NCBI RefSeq assembly: GCF_021397715.1
Contig: NZ_CP090207.1
Coordinates: forward strand, 558,001 to 622,000
Direction of reading: 5' to 3'
DNA from: Pantoea agglomerans
GTDB lineage: Bacteria > Pseudomonadota > Gammaproteobacteria > Enterobacterales > Enterobacteriaceae
Length of the DNA stretch: 64,000 nucleotides
The notes below the pieces were generated by a model. That model was given only the letters and a program-made list of their open reading frames with translations, made no database searches and was not told where the DNA came from. This document shows positions 54,570 to 63,965 of the stretch, piece after piece. The position numbers and the translations under genes were made by a program. Position 1 is the stretch's first letter. The number at the start of each line of letters is the position of its first letter.

Positions 54570-55013
54570 GTGCAGCTGACGAGTTTTACTGATTATGGTT
54601 TACGGGCCCTGATTTATCTGGCTTCGTTGCCCGAAGGCCGACAGACCAACATCACTGAAGTGACCAATACTTACGGTGTTTCACGTAATCATATGGTCAA
54701 AATCATTAATCAACTGAGCCGGGCGGGCTATATCGCAGCCACGCGCGGCAAAAATGGTGGCATTCGTCTGGGCATGCCAGCCAGCCAGATTGTGATTGGA
54801 GACGTTGTGCGTAAGATGGAACCGCTACAATTAGTGGACTGCGCATCCTGTTCGATCTCGCCCGCCTGTCGCCTGAAGAAGGCGCTCCATGATGCGGTGC
54901 AGCGTTTCCTGCAGGAACTGGATAGCTACACGTTGGCGGATTTGGTTGAAGGAAACTCCCAACTTTATGAAATCATATTGTCCGAACCGCCGGTGGCAAT
55001 AAATACTCAATGA
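54570..55013 (+). CDS. nsrR: Nitric-oxide-sensing Fe-S repressor NsrR
   Basis: Rrf2-family repressor whose 4Fe-4S cluster is nitrosylated by NO, derepressing hmp, ytfE and other detoxification genes. The 147-residue protein begins with GTG ([17 protein letters not shown] as in E. coli), has the winged helix-turn-helix (about 25-65, [19 protein letters not shown]) and three cysteines. The cysteines are C91, C94 and C100, spacing CX2CX5C, whereas E. coli NsrR as remembered has CX4CX5C (C91, C96, C102); the codons read directly as TGC GCA TCC TGT TCG, so two residues are missing from the loop. The candidate fourth-ligand residue Asp8 is present. rnr follows after 16 bp. Confidence 0.96.
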   Translation: MQLTSFTDYGLRALIYLASLPEGRQTNITEVTNTYGVSRNHMVKIINQLSRAGYIAATRGKNGGIRLGMPASQIVIGDVVRKMEPLQLVDCASCSISPACRLKKALHDAVQRFLQELDSYTLADLVEGNSQLYEIILSEPPVAINTQ

Positions 55014-55029
55014 CATCGGAGGAACCGCT

Positions 55030-57522
55030 ATGTCAAAAGATCCTTTTCAGGATAGAGAAGCTGAAAAATACGAAAACCCTATTCCCAGCCGTGAATTTAT
55101 TCTGGCGCTGTTAGAAAAACGTGAAAAACCGGCCAGCCGCGAAGAGCTGGCACAAGAGATGAACCTGCAGGAAGAAGAGCACATTGAGGCGCTGCGCCGC
55201 CGCCTGCGCGCCATGGAGCGTGATGGTCAGCTGGTCTTCACCCGCCGTCAATGCTATGCCCTGCCTGAACGTCTGGACCTGCTGCGCGGGAAGGTCATCG
55301 GCCACCGTGACGGCTACGGCTTCTTACGGGCCGAAGGTCAGAAGGATGATCTCTACCTCTCCGCCGAACAGATGAAATTCTGTATGCACGGCGACGTCAT
55401 TCTGGCGCAGCCGCTGGGTGCCGATCGTAAAGGCCGCCGCGAAGCGCGCGTGGTCCGGGTGCAGGAACCGCGTAATAACCAGATTGTTGGCCGCTACTTC
55501 ACCGATGCCGGTGCTGGCTTTGTAGTGCCGGACGACAGCCGCCTGAGTTTTGACATCCTGGTTCCGCCGGAAGAGACGATGAATGCCCGCATGGGCTCGG
55601 TCGTGGTGGTGGAGCTGGTTCAGCGCCCGACCCGCCGCAGCAAAGCGATCGGTAAAGTGACTGAAATCCTCGGCGATGACATGGGCACCAGCCTGGCCGT
55701 CGATATGGCGCTGCGCACCCATGAAATCCCGCACAGCTGGCCGCCAGAAGTTGAAGCGCAGGTCAGTACGCTGAAGGAAGAGGTGCCGGAAGAGGCGAAG
55801 AAAGGACGGGTCGATTTACGTAAGCTGCCGCTGGTCACCATTGATGGCGAAGATGCCCGTGACTTCGATGATGCGGTCTACTGTGAGAAAAAACGCGGTG
55901 GTGGATGGCGTCTGTGGGTGGCGATTGCGGATGTGAGCTATTACGTTCGTCCGGGCACGCCGCTCGACAACGAAGCGCACCAGCGCGGCACGTCAGTTTA
56001 CTTCCCGTCGCAGGTGGTCCCGATGCTGCCGGAAGTGCTGTCGAACGGCTTATGTTCGCTCAATCCGCAGGTCGACCGCCTCTGTATGGTGTGCGAAATG
56101 ACCATCTCCTCGAAAGGGAAACTGACCGGCTTCAAACACTATGAAGCGGTGATGAATTCCCACGCGCGTCTGACCTACAACAAGGTGTGGAATATTCTGC
56201 AGGGCGATAAGGAACTGCGTCAGCAATATTCGCCGCTGGTGAAAGATCTGGAAGAGCTCTACAACCTCTATCAGGCGCTGGAAACGGCGCGTGAAGAGCG
56301 CGGTGGTATCTCGTTCGAAACCGAAGAAGCGAAATTTATCTTCAACGCTGAGCGCCGGATTGAGCGTGTTGAGCGCGTTTCACGTAACGATGCTCACAAA
56401 CTGATCGAAGAGTGCATGATCCTGGCGAACATCGCCTCGGCGCGCTTCGTTGAGAAAAATCAGGAACCGGCACTGTTCCGCGATCACGATCGCCCGACTG
56501 ACGAAAGCATCAAGAGCTTCCGTACCGTGCTTAACGAACTGGGACTGAGTCTGCCCGGCGGCAACAAACCGCAGCCTGTCGACTATGCGGCGCTGCTGAA
56601 GCAGGTGGCCGATCGTCCTGATGCGGAAATGCTGCAAACCATGCTGCTGCGTTCAATGAAGCAGGCGGTGTATGACCCGGAAAACCGCGGCCACTTTGGT
56701 CTGGCGCTCTCGTCATATGCTCACTTTACCTCGCCAATCCGTCGCTATCCGGATCTGACGCTGCACCGCGCCATCAAGTATCTGCTGGCCAAAGAGCAGG
56801 ATGAAGGTAAAGGCCTGGTACAACGCGCCATGAAATACCTGATGCCAAAAGAGCGCAGCGTAGCCAAAGATCTGACGACAGCGACCGGTGGCTATCACTA
56901 CGAGATGCCGGAGATGCTGCAGCTGGGACTGCACTGCTCAATGACCGAGCGCCGTGCCGATGAGGCGACGCGTGACGTTGCCGACTGGCTGAAGTGTGAC
57001 TTCATGCAGGATCAGGTCGGTAACCTGTTCAATGGCGTGATCTCCAGCGTCACCGGCTTCGGCTTCTTTGTTCGCCTGAGCGATCTGTTCATTGATGGCC
57101 TGGTGCATGTTTCGACGCTCGACAACGACTACTACCGTTTCGATCCGGTGGGTCAGCGCCTGATTGGTGAATCTGGCGGTCGTACCTATCGTCTTGGCGA
57201 TATTGTGGAAGTGCGGGTGGAAGCGGTCCATATGGACGAGCGTAAAATCGACTTCGCCCTGGTCTCCAGCCAGCGTCAGGTGCGTGGCGAAGGAAAGACC
57301 GAGCGCGATCGGGCGAAGCGTGATGGCAAACCGCCATCAAAGCGTCGCCGTGATGTGAGCAAGAAATCTAATTTCGAGCCCGACTCGGCATTCCGCGGTG
57401 ACAAGTCCCGACCGGCACCAGCAAATACCGAGAAAAAAAGTAAAAACGTCTCGGAAAAAAGCCGTAAAATCGCCGCCGCCACTCGGGCGAAGCGCGCCAG
57501 CAAGAAAGCGCAAACTGACTGA
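55030..57522 (+). CDS. rnr: Ribonuclease R
   Basis: Processive 3'-to-5' exoribonuclease that degrades structured RNA and takes part in trans-translation quality control. The 830-residue protein has an N-terminal helix-turn-helix (about 20-85), two cold-shock domains (about 85-225), the RNB catalytic domain (about 255-600; magnesium-site aspartates in [14 protein letters not shown] from residue 271), an S1 domain (about 645-730) and a Lys/Arg/Ser-rich basic tail (about 735-830). It follows nsrR closely and is separated from rlmB by a hairpin. Confidence 0.98.
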   Translation: MSKDPFQDREAEKYENPIPSREFILALLEKREKPASREELAQEMNLQEEEHIEALRRRLRAMERDGQLVFTRRQCYALPERLDLLRGKVIGHRDGYGFLRAEGQKDDLYLSAEQMKFCMHGDVILAQPLGADRKGRREARVVRVQEPRNNQIVGRYFTDAGAGFVVPDDSRLSFDILVPPEETMNARMGSVVVVELVQRPTRRSKAIGKVTEILGDDMGTSLAVDMALRTHEIPHSWPPEVEAQVSTLKEEVPEEAKKGRVDLRKLPLVTIDGEDARDFDDAVYCEKKRGGGWRLWVAIADVSYYVRPGTPLDNEAHQRGTSVYFPSQVVPMLPEVLSNGLCSLNPQVDRLCMVCEMTISSKGKLTGFKHYEAVMNSHARLTYNKVWNILQGDKELRQQYSPLVKDLEELYNLYQALETAREERGGISFETEEAKFIFNAERRIERVERVSRNDAHKLIEECMILANIASARFVEKNQEPALFRDHDRPTDESIKSFRTVLNELGLSLPGGNKPQPVDYAALLKQVADRPDAEMLQTMLLRSMKQAVYDPENRGHFGLALSSYAHFTSPIRRYPDLTLHRAIKYLLAKEQDEGKGLVQRAMKYLMPKERSVAKDLTTATGGYHYEMPEMLQLGLHCSMTERRADEATRDVADWLKCDFMQDQVGNLFNGVISSVTGFGFFVRLSDLFIDGLVHVSTLDNDYYRFDPVGQRLIGESGGRTYRLGDIVEVRVEAVHMDERKIDFALVSSQRQVRGEGKTERDRAKRDGKPPSKRRRDVSKKSNFEPDSAFRGDKSRPAPANTEKKSKNVSEKSRKIAAATRAKRASKKAQTD

Positions 57523-57531
57523 TGCGCGTAT

Positions 57532-57567
57532 CCGCCCTTTCTCCTGCGGGAAAGGGCGGTAATTTAT
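57532..57567 (+). terminator. Hairpin between rnr and rlmB
   Basis: CCGCCCTTTC and GAAAGGGCGG make a 10-bp stem around an 8-nt loop and are followed by TAATTTATT. The T-run is imperfect; it may attenuate rather than stop transcription into rlmB. Confidence 0.65.
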
Positions 57568-57592
57568 TCATTTCCAAACACTGAGCAGATCG

Positions 57593-58327
57593 ATGAGCGA
57601 AATTATTTTTGGTATCCATGCCGTGCAGGCGCTGCTGGAGCGCGATCCCCAGCGTTTTCAGCAAGTCTTTATCCTTAAAGGCCGTGACGATCGTCGCCTG
57701 CAACCTCTGATTGCCGCGCTGGAAGCTCAGGGGATCGTGATCCAGCTGGCGGAGCGCAAGTGGCTGGATAGCCAGGTAGAAGGCGGTGTGCATCAGGGTA
57801 TCGTGGCGCAGGTTAAGCCGGGTCGTCAGTATCAGGAAGGCGACCTGCCGGACCTGCTGCAAAGCCTGGAAAAACCGTTTCTGCTGGTACTGGATGGCGT
57901 CACCGATCCGCATAACCTGGGTGCCTGTCTGCGCAGCGCTGACGCGGCGGGCGTCAATGCGGTGATCGTGCCAAAAGATCGTTCCGCTCCGCTGAACGCC
58001 ACCGCCAAAAAAGTGGCCAGCGGCGCGGCAGAAAACGTGCCGTTGATCCGCGTCACCAACCTTGCCCGGACGCTGCGCCTGTTGCAGGAGTACAACATCT
58101 GGGTGGTCGGTACCGCTGGCGAAGCGGATCACACCGTTTACCAGAGCAAAATGACCGGCCCGATGGCGCTGGTGATGGGTGCCGAAGGTGAAGGGATGCG
58201 TCGCCTGACGCGTGAACACTGCGACGAGTTAATCAGCATCCCGATGGCGGGCAGCGTCTCTTCGCTCAACGTCTCGGTTGCCACCGGCGTTTGCCTGTTT
58301 GAAGCGGTGCGTCAGCGCAACGCCTGA
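57593..58327 (+). CDS. rlmB: 23S rRNA (guanosine-2'-O)-methyltransferase RlmB
   Basis: SPOUT methyltransferase that 2'-O-methylates G2251 in the peptidyl-transferase P loop. The 244-residue protein has an N-terminal substrate domain (about 1-75) and the knotted catalytic domain with its three motifs: [20 protein letters not shown] (about 101-120), [12 protein letters not shown] (about 194-205) and [15 protein letters not shown] (about 219-233). Length equals that of E. coli. An ERIC element separates it from aidB. Confidence 0.98.
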   Translation: MSEIIFGIHAVQALLERDPQRFQQVFILKGRDDRRLQPLIAALEAQGIVIQLAERKWLDSQVEGGVHQGIVAQVKPGRQYQEGDLPDLLQSLEKPFLLVLDGVTDPHNLGACLRSADAAGVNAVIVPKDRSAPLNATAKKVASGAAENVPLIRVTNLARTLRLLQEYNIWVVGTAGEADHTVYQSKMTGPMALVMGAEGEGMRRLTREHCDELISIPMAGSVSSLNVSVATGVCLFEAVRQRNA

Positions 58328-58389
58328 TCCCCGATGTGATCCTCGCCACAAATTAGTTTCTGTACCAGGCATAACTGCGCGTCATTCGT

Positions 58390-58518
<129 letters not shown>

Positions 58519-58547
58519 TTACTGAGTGACATCCGCGAGGAGTGGTT

Positions 58548-60176
58548 ATGACCTGGACAACACACACCGTTTTTAATCAGCCCCATCCTCTCAGCAACAG
58601 CAATCTTTTCCTTTCCGATACGCCGCTGAGCGATGCACTACAGCGCGAGGGCGCGGAGTGGGACCGTGAATGGCTGGCCTCGGTCGGCCTGCAACTGGGC
58701 AGTGCCGAATCGCTGGAGCTGGGCCGGCTGGCCAACGCCGAGCCGCCCGAACTGCTGCGCTACGATGCGCGCGGTGTACGGCTCGACGAAGTGCGATTTC
58801 ATCCCGCCTGGCATCTGCTGATGCAGGGCGTCTGCGCCAGTCGTCTGCATAACCTCAGCTGGCAACCCAGCGTACGCGAATATGCCAGCGTAGCGCGGGC
58901 CGCCCGATTTATCCTGCATGCCCAGGTAGAAGCCGGCACGCTCTGTCCGGTCACCATGACCCACGCGGCGATCCCGCTGCTGCAGACTTATCTGCCCGCC
59001 GCATTTGAAGGCTGGCTCGATCCGTTACTCAGTGACCGTTATGACACCCATGCGCAGCCCGGCGATCAAAAGCGCGGACTGCTGATTGGCATGGGGATGA
59101 CCGAAAAACAGGGCGGCAGCGATCTGCTCACCAGCACCACTCGCGCTGAGCCGCTGGGCGCTCGCGGTCCGGGTGAAGCCTGGCGGCTTACCGGGCATAA
59201 ATGGTTTTTCTCGGTGCCGCAAAGCGATGCGCATCTGGTACTGGCCCAGACACCGGCCGGTCTGAGCTGCTTCTTTCTGCCACGCCTGTTACCAGACGGT
59301 AGCCGCAATGCGATCCTGATCGAGCGGCTGAAAGATAAGCTCGGTAACCGATCCAATGCCAGTAGCGAAGTGGAATTTCGCGACGCCACCGGCTGGCTGC
59401 TGGGAGAAGAGGGCGAAGGTGTCCGGTTGATGCTGAAAATGGGCGGCATGACGCGTTTTGACTGCGCGCTCGGCAGCCACGGTCAGATGCGGCGCGCCTT
59501 CTCCGTTGCGCTCTACCATGCGCATCAGCGCCAGGTGTTGGGTAAAAATCTGGTGGATCAGCCGCTGATGCGTCAGGTACTGGCGCAGCAGGCGCTGCAG
59601 CTGGAAGGGCAGACCGCGCTGCTGATGCGGCTGGCACGCGCCTGGTCGCTGCCAGCAAAACCGCATGAAGTAGCCTTTGCCCGCCTGTTTACGCCAGCGG
59701 CGAAATACCAGATATGCAAAGCGGGCGCGCCGTTCGTCGCGGAATCGATGGAGGTATTAGGCGGCATCGGCTACTGCGAAGCGAGCGAACTGCCGCGCTT
59801 ATATCGCGATATCCCGGTCAACAGCATCTGGGAAGGCTCAGGCAATGTGATGTGTCTTGACGTGTTGCGCGTGCTTTCCCGGCAGGACGATGTCACAGAG
59901 ATGCTCAGTCAGGAGTTTGAGGCAGTCAAAGGCAGTAATCGCCATTTCGATGCGCGCTGGCGTCAGCTGCGGCTGCGGCTCAACAAAATGCCGGAGGCGC
60001 AGGCGCGGGAACTGACCCGCAGCCTGCTGCTGCTGGCTACCGGCGCACAGTTGCTGAAATATGCCGAACCGCCGCTGGCGGATGCATGGTGCCAGCAATG
60101 GCTCGATCAGCGCGGCGCACGTCCACTGGATGCCGCGCTGGCCGACCGCTTACTGGCTCGCGCCTGCGGTGGGTGA
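58548..60176 (+). CDS. aidB: Acyl-CoA dehydrogenase-family DNA alkylation response protein AidB
   Basis: FAD protein of the acyl-CoA dehydrogenase superfamily that binds DNA and is induced by alkylating agents through Ada in E. coli; its enzymatic role is still unclear. The ATG at 58548 (542 residues, MTWTTHTVFNQP) is preferred over a GTG two codons earlier, with GAGGAG 6-9 bp upstream. Family features include GMGMTEKQGGSDL (about 182-194), HKWFFSVPQSDAHLVLAQT and VLGGIGYCEASELPRLYRD near 400-418. No Ada box was identifiable, and the ERIC repeat fills much of the promoter region. Its last 27 bp overlap convergent bsmA. Confidence 0.96.
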   Translation: MTWTTHTVFNQPHPLSNSNLFLSDTPLSDALQREGAEWDREWLASVGLQLGSAESLELGRLANAEPPELLRYDARGVRLDEVRFHPAWHLLMQGVCASRLHNLSWQPSVREYASVARAARFILHAQVEAGTLCPVTMTHAAIPLLQTYLPAAFEGWLDPLLSDRYDTHAQPGDQKRGLLIGMGMTEKQGGSDLLTSTTRAEPLGARGPGEAWRLTGHKWFFSVPQSDAHLVLAQTPAGLSCFFLPRLLPDGSRNAILIERLKDKLGNRSNASSEVEFRDATGWLLGEEGEGVRLMLKMGGMTRFDCALGSHGQMRRAFSVALYHAHQRQVLGKNLVDQPLMRQVLAQQALQLEGQTALLMRLARAWSLPAKPHEVAFARLFTPAAKYQICKAGAPFVAESMEVLGGIGYCEASELPRLYRDIPVNSIWEGSGNVMCLDVLRVLSRQDDVTEMLSQEFEAVKGSNRHFDARWRQLRLRLNKMPEAQARELTRSLLLLATGAQLLKYAEPPLADAWCQQWLDQRGARPLDAALADRLLARACGG

Positions 60177-60476
60177 GGCACCGTACAGTATGGCGCTGGC
60201 ATACCACAAGCCAGGCATCACCGTTTCACTCAGCGCCACGATCTGATAATAAGCCGCACCGGCCTGATTGGCGCGTGCGGCCACGGCGCGTTGCGCATCA
60301 TCTGGCGAGCCGTGAACGTTAACGGTGATGTTGCCCAGCTTCGGCAAATGGGTACTTTGCGCCCGTGAAATTTCCTGCGCCTGTTGAGTCGGCGCGGGCG
60401 GCGCTTTTGGAGTTGTCTGAAACGCAGAACAGCCTGCCAGTGACAGGCTTAACACCAGTAAGTAAGCGAAACGCAT
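60150..60476 (-). CDS. bsmA: Biofilm/peroxide stress lipoprotein BsmA (DUF1471)
   Basis: A 108-residue lipoprotein with a signal peptide ending in the lipobox LAGC (cleavage before Cys16), a Pro/Ala/Gln linker and a DUF1471 domain (ITVNVHGSPDDAQRAVAARANQAGAAYYQIV, about 51-81). Its place beside aidB matches E. coli bsmA (yjfO), a biofilm-stress and motility-affecting gene. The C-terminus overlaps the aidB 3' end by 27 bp on the other strand. A large hairpin lies just upstream, between it and the chemoreceptor gene. Confidence 0.92.
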   Translation of the reverse strand: MRFAYLLVLSLSLAGCSAFQTTPKAPPAPTQQAQEISRAQSTHLPKLGNITVNVHGSPDDAQRAVAARANQAGAAYYQIVALSETVMPGLWYASAILYGASPTAGASQ

Positions 60477-60486
60477 AGGAAAACCC

Positions 60487-60530
60487 TCATTCAGGACGAA
60501 GCATTAAGTGTATGCCATCGTCCTGAATGA
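60487..60530 (-). terminator. Long-stem hairpin between the chemoreceptor gene and bsmA
   Basis: TCATTCAGGACGA (60487-60499) and its exact reverse complement (60518-60530) form 13-bp arms around an 18-nt loop that itself can pair GCAT with ATGC. On the minus strand the stem is followed by GGGTTTTCC. It begins 3 bp after the chemoreceptor stop and its foot merges with the bsmA ribosome-binding site (GAGGG), so it may both end the upstream transcript and limit bsmA translation. Confidence 0.7.
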
Positions 60531-60532
60531 CG

Positions 60533-62464
60533 TCAGGATTTGAGGTTAAAAACACTCACCAGCTGGGTCAGATGATGGCCTTTATCACTCAGATTCTGGG
60601 CGCTACTTTCCGCCTGGGCCACCAGTTCGCTGTTCTGATGCGTCGCCTGGCTGATCTGGTTCATCGCCAGATTAACCTGACCAATACCGGCCGCCTGCTG
60701 CTGTGCCGCCACGTTGATCTCACCCATCAGCGCCTGTACCTGCTCGATGTGAGTGACGATATGGGTCATCGCATCGCGGGTCTGTTCAGATAACAGATGG
60801 CCTTCCGCCACGTTGCCGATTGAGGTGGCGATCAGCCCATCAATCTCTTTCGCAGCCTGAGCAGATCGCTGCGCCAGCGCCCGCACTTCGGCCGCCACTA
60901 CGGCAAAACCACGTCCCTGCTCACCGGCGCGCGCCGCTTCCACCGCGGCGTTCAGCGCCAGAATATTGGTCTGGAAGGCGATTGATTCGATCACATGAGT
61001 GATATCCGCAATGCTCTGGGAAGAGATTTTGATCGCTGACATGGTGTTCACGGAGCGCACCACGGTCTGGCTGCCCTGGCTGACAATATCGCTGGCTTCA
61101 GACACCAGCGACATCGCCTGACGCAGGCTGTCGGCGGTATGTTCGACCGTTGCGCCAAACTGTTCCATGCTGGCGGAGGTCTGCTCCACGCTGCTGGCCT
61201 GACGACCAATCTGTTCACTGATATTGTGACTGCTGGCGGCGATAGTATCGGTCCCGTCGCTGATCTCCTGCGCGGCGCTGCGCACCTGGCCTACGATCTT
61301 CTCCAGACCATCGCCGATGCCGTTAATGGCATTAATCAACTGGCCCACTTCGTCACGTCGTGAGGTATCCAGATGCACCTGCAAATTGCCGGCGGCATAC
61401 TGCTGCGCCAGATGAATCACCTGCTGCAGTGGACGGGTAATCGCCCGGCGGCTGTACCAGACAAACCCCAGCGCAAACACCACCACCAGCGCCAGACCGG
61501 TAAGCAGGAACAGGTTACGGCTGTGGGTGATCGGGGCCAGCAGACTGGCGCGGTTAACCTCGCCGACAATCACCCAGTTCCATCCCTGTAGCTGCTGCCA
61601 GGCGAGCATCCGGGTTTCACCGTCGATATTCACCTGCTCTATCCCCTGCGGCTGAGTCAGCAGTGGCTGTTGCACCGACTGATCCCAGGCCGGCAGTTTG
61701 CCCTCGTTTTGCTGAGCAAACAGATACTGGCCCTGTGTGCTGCCTGGCGCGCCGTTAATCACATAAAAATGGCCGCTGTCGCCCAACCGACGCGCGAGGA
61801 TTTTTTCACGCATCAGCGCATATTGCTGATCGATTCCGACCCCAACAAACAGAATGGCAACCACCGTGCCGCTGGCATCTTTAACCGGCTGATATTGAGT
61901 GATGTAGCGATGACCAAACAGCGTTGCCAGGCCACGATAGACCTGGCCCTGATGGACGTTTTTCCAGGCTGCACTGGCACGATCGAGCTGGGTGCCGATG
62001 GCGCGACTGCCATCCTGCTTCCTGAGTGAGGTCGAGATACGGATGAAGTCATCGCCGTCGCGCACAAAAATGGTGGCCACTGCGGCGGTGCGATCGGTGA
62101 AATCGTCCACCGCTGTCTGATCAAGGTTGAGCGTTTTTAATCCGGCGCGCAGCACCGGCGTTGAGAAGCTGCCGACCTGCACGCGCGCCGTCTCATCCAG
62201 GCTAAAACGCTTAGGCAGAAAGCTGGTAAACAGATTGGTATAGTTGCTCACCTCTTCGGAGAGCGTGGCGTTGAACATAGTCGCCATTTCGCTGATGCCC
62301 TGCACCTGATTGTGCATATCATCAATCGCGAGTTTTTCCAGCTGGCGCGAGGCGCTCTGGCTCTGAGTCAGCGTCAGAACCAGCAACAATAACGCTACGC
62401 TGAGAGACGTCAGTACAGACAGCTTAACTCCAAGACTCAGGCCGCTGAGAGAGAGACGCTTCAT
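60533..62464 (-). CDS. Methyl-accepting chemotaxis protein with a Cache sensor domain
   Basis: Transmembrane chemoreceptor of 643 residues. An N-terminal helix (about 14-34) and a second (about 313-335) enclose a large periplasmic Cache-type ligand domain (about 40-305; Cache3/Cache2 fusion pattern by its length and [28 protein letters not shown]). HAMP (about 336-390) and the methyl-accepting signalling domain (about 400-640) follow, with the hairpin tip [27 protein letters not shown] (about 529-555 by position). There is no C-terminal NWETF-type pentapeptide, so CheR is not tethered. The ligand is unknown. This gene is not found here in E. coli and appears to be an accessory insertion between bsmA and yjfP. 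Confidence 0.93.
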   Translation of the reverse strand: MKRLSLSGLSLGVKLSVLTSLSVALLLLVLTLTQSQSASRQLEKLAIDDMHNQVQGISEMATMFNATLSEEVSNYTNLFTSFLPKRFSLDETARVQVGSFSTPVLRAGLKTLNLDQTAVDDFTDRTAAVATIFVRDGDDFIRISTSLRKQDGSRAIGTQLDRASAAWKNVHQGQVYRGLATLFGHRYITQYQPVKDASGTVVAILFVGVGIDQQYALMREKILARRLGDSGHFYVINGAPGSTQGQYLFAQQNEGKLPAWDQSVQQPLLTQPQGIEQVNIDGETRMLAWQQLQGWNWVIVGEVNRASLLAPITHSRNLFLLTGLALVVVFALGFVWYSRRAITRPLQQVIHLAQQYAAGNLQVHLDTSRRDEVGQLINAINGIGDGLEKIVGQVRSAAQEISDGTDTIAASSHNISEQIGRQASSVEQTSASMEQFGATVEHTADSLRQAMSLVSEASDIVSQGSQTVVRSVNTMSAIKISSQSIADITHVIESIAFQTNILALNAAVEAARAGEQGRGFAVVAAEVRALAQRSAQAAKEIDGLIATSIGNVAEGHLLSEQTRDAMTHIVTHIEQVQALMGEINVAAQQQAAGIGQVNLAMNQISQATHQNSELVAQAESSAQNLSDKGHHLTQLVSVFNLKS

Positions 62465-62623
62465 AAATTACCTTTGATCGCATTAGGGAGATATCGGATC
62501 AACGGCAGAAGCGCGGAAAAGTTTAGCGCGAAAGTTGGTGGCAGAGAGTGGCGGACCGGTTCGCAAATTCAGCGGCAGACCGTACACTGATCACGCACGT
62601 CTTGACCCTTTTCAGGAGATAAC

Positions 62624-63373
62624 ATGATCGAACTCATCACGGAAACGCTGGCCGGTATTGAGTGTCTGCACGCCGCGCCTGCCGGTCAGCGCCGTAACCG
62701 GCTGCCGACCGTGCTGTTTTATCACGGCTTCACCTCATCGAAAGAGGTCTACGCCTATTTCGCCGTCGCCTTAGCCCAGGCTGGCTTCCGGGCGGTGATG
62801 CCGGATGCGGATCTGCATGGCGCGCGCGATCAAGGCGATGCCGAAGGCCGCCTGCGCCGCTTCTGGGATATCCTTAAAACCAATATTGATGAGCTGCCGC
62901 AGCTGGAAGCCGCGCTGCGCGCTGAGGATCTGATCGCCGGAGAACGGTTTGCGGTGGCAGGCGCTTCAATGGGCGGCATGACGGCGCTGGGCGCGATGGC
63001 GCGCTATCCGCAGATCCACAGCGTCGCCTGCATGATGGGGTCCGGCTACTTTATGCAGCTCAGCCAGACGCTGTTTCCGCCGCTGGTGGTGCGCTCGCCG
63101 GAACAGCAGGCCGGGTTTGATGCCCGAATGGCGCCGCTGGCGGAGTACGATCCCAGCACCCGACTGGAAACGCTGGCCAATCGTCCACTGCTGCTGTGGC
63201 ACGGCGAAGCTGATGAGGTGGTGCCGTTTGCCGAGAGTGCGCGGCTGGAAGCGGCGCTGCGCAGCCAGGGTTTAGCCCGGCATCTGACCTCACTGTCGGA
63301 AAAGCAGATTGGACATAAGATCACGCCGTCAGGCCTGACGGCGCTGGTTAACTTCTTTAAACACCAGTTATAA
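62624..63373 (+). CDS. yjfP: Alpha/beta hydrolase, carboxylesterase YjfP
   Basis: Cytoplasmic esterase acting on short acyl esters. The 249-residue length equals E. coli YjfP. The oxyanion HGF motif is at 34-36, the nucleophile Ser115 lies in GASMG (113-117), and the acid/histidine members of the triad are likely in LLWHGEADEVVPF (about 190-202) and near GHKITPSG at the C-terminus. Locus agrees with E. coli (bsmA-yjfP). A perfect hairpin terminator follows. Confidence 0.95.
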   Translation: MIELITETLAGIECLHAAPAGQRRNRLPTVLFYHGFTSSKEVYAYFAVALAQAGFRAVMPDADLHGARDQGDAEGRLRRFWDILKTNIDELPQLEAALRAEDLIAGERFAVAGASMGGMTALGAMARYPQIHSVACMMGSGYFMQLSQTLFPPLVVRSPEQQAGFDARMAPLAEYDPSTRLETLANRPLLLWHGEADEVVPFAESARLEAALRSQGLARHLTSLSEKQIGHKITPSGLTALVNFFKHQL

Positions 63374-63387
63374 AACATCCGTTATAA

Positions 63388-63416
63388 AAAGGGCGGATTG
63401 ATTCAATCCGCCCTTT
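63388..63416. terminator. Bidirectional terminator between yjfP and the small secreted-protein gene
   Basis: AAAGGGCGGATTGA and TCAATCCGCCCTTT are perfect 14-bp arms around one base, flanked by A-rich and T-rich ends, so it can act in both directions. It stands between two convergent genes. Confidence 0.93.
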
Positions 63417-63430
63417 ATCTGCCCCGATTA

Positions 63431-63634
63431 TCAGGGGGCAGCGAACCGTTCTGCCGGTCGGGCCGGCGTGCTGACCGGGCTTCTCTCCGGTGCATCCAGT
63501 CGATTCACATAGACATAACCCGATGCCGCTTTGCTGCTGTGACTTCTCATCTGCTGCGCACAGTCAGCATTGCTGGCAAGAGCGGGGAGAGACAGGAAGA
63601 GACCCAGTAAAGTGGCGATGACGTACCTTTTCAT
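63431..63634 (-). CDS. Small secreted hypothetical protein
   Basis: A 67-residue product not recognised as a known family. It has a clear signal peptide (MKRYVIATLLGLFLSLPALA, cleavage near residue 20), a short mature part with a single cysteine (NADCAQQMRSHSSKAASGYV) and a Pro/Arg/Ala-rich tail. Support for it as a gene comes from a strong ribosome-binding site (GAGGAG, 8 bp before the ATG), the signal peptide and a shared terminator at its end. The mature protein would have only 47 residues. A 19-bp palindrome lies about 80 bp upstream. Confidence 0.7.
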   Translation of the reverse strand: MKRYVIATLLGLFLSLPALASNADCAQQMRSHSSKAASGYVYVNRLDAPERSPVSTPARPAERFAAP

Positions 63635-63713
63635 GGCCGACTCCTCACTTCAGGGAACACACTCTGTTAGACGCTGATAAGCCAAACCGTAACGTCTGCA
63701 TTAAGTTTAGCGA

Positions 63714-63732
63714 CTGGCGATATTATCGCCAG
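63714..63732. promoter_or_regulatory. 19-bp perfect palindrome upstream of the small secreted-protein gene
   Basis: CTGGCGATA and TATCGCCAG are exact reverse complements around a single T, a form typical of operators for dimeric repressors. It lies 80-98 bp before the ATG at 63634. Confidence 0.45.
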
Positions 63733-63913
63733 ATCGTCCGCCTGAACCTCTTTGTCAGCATTTTTGAACAATGGCTGCTTAACAGATTGTATTGCTGTGA
63801 TTAGCACGAAAAGCCACCCTATCTGGCACGCCACATCAGATTTGTTGAAATGTGCGCTTGAGTTTAGCGCCCGCCGCCAGTATGATTACGCGTCAATTTT
63901 TCAGCCGCATTCT

Positions 63914-63965
63914 CAGGCTGTGTCCCACAAGCGCTCGTCATGACGAACCTTTGTGGGACACAGCC
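63914..63965. repeat. 52-bp inverted repeat with nested palindrome
   Basis: Perfect 16-bp arms AGGCTGTGTCCCACAA (63914-63929) and TTGTGGGACACAGCCT (63950-63965) enclose 20 bp, and that interior contains the 12-bp palindrome TCGTCATGACGA (63934-63945). No T-run follows. It could be a terminator of a gene beyond the edge, the end of a mobile or repetitive element, or a structured RNA. Confidence 0.75.

Noticed and set aside
63752..63943. 63-residue open frame at the right edge
   Set aside because: No ribosome-binding site and its end lies in the inverted repeat.
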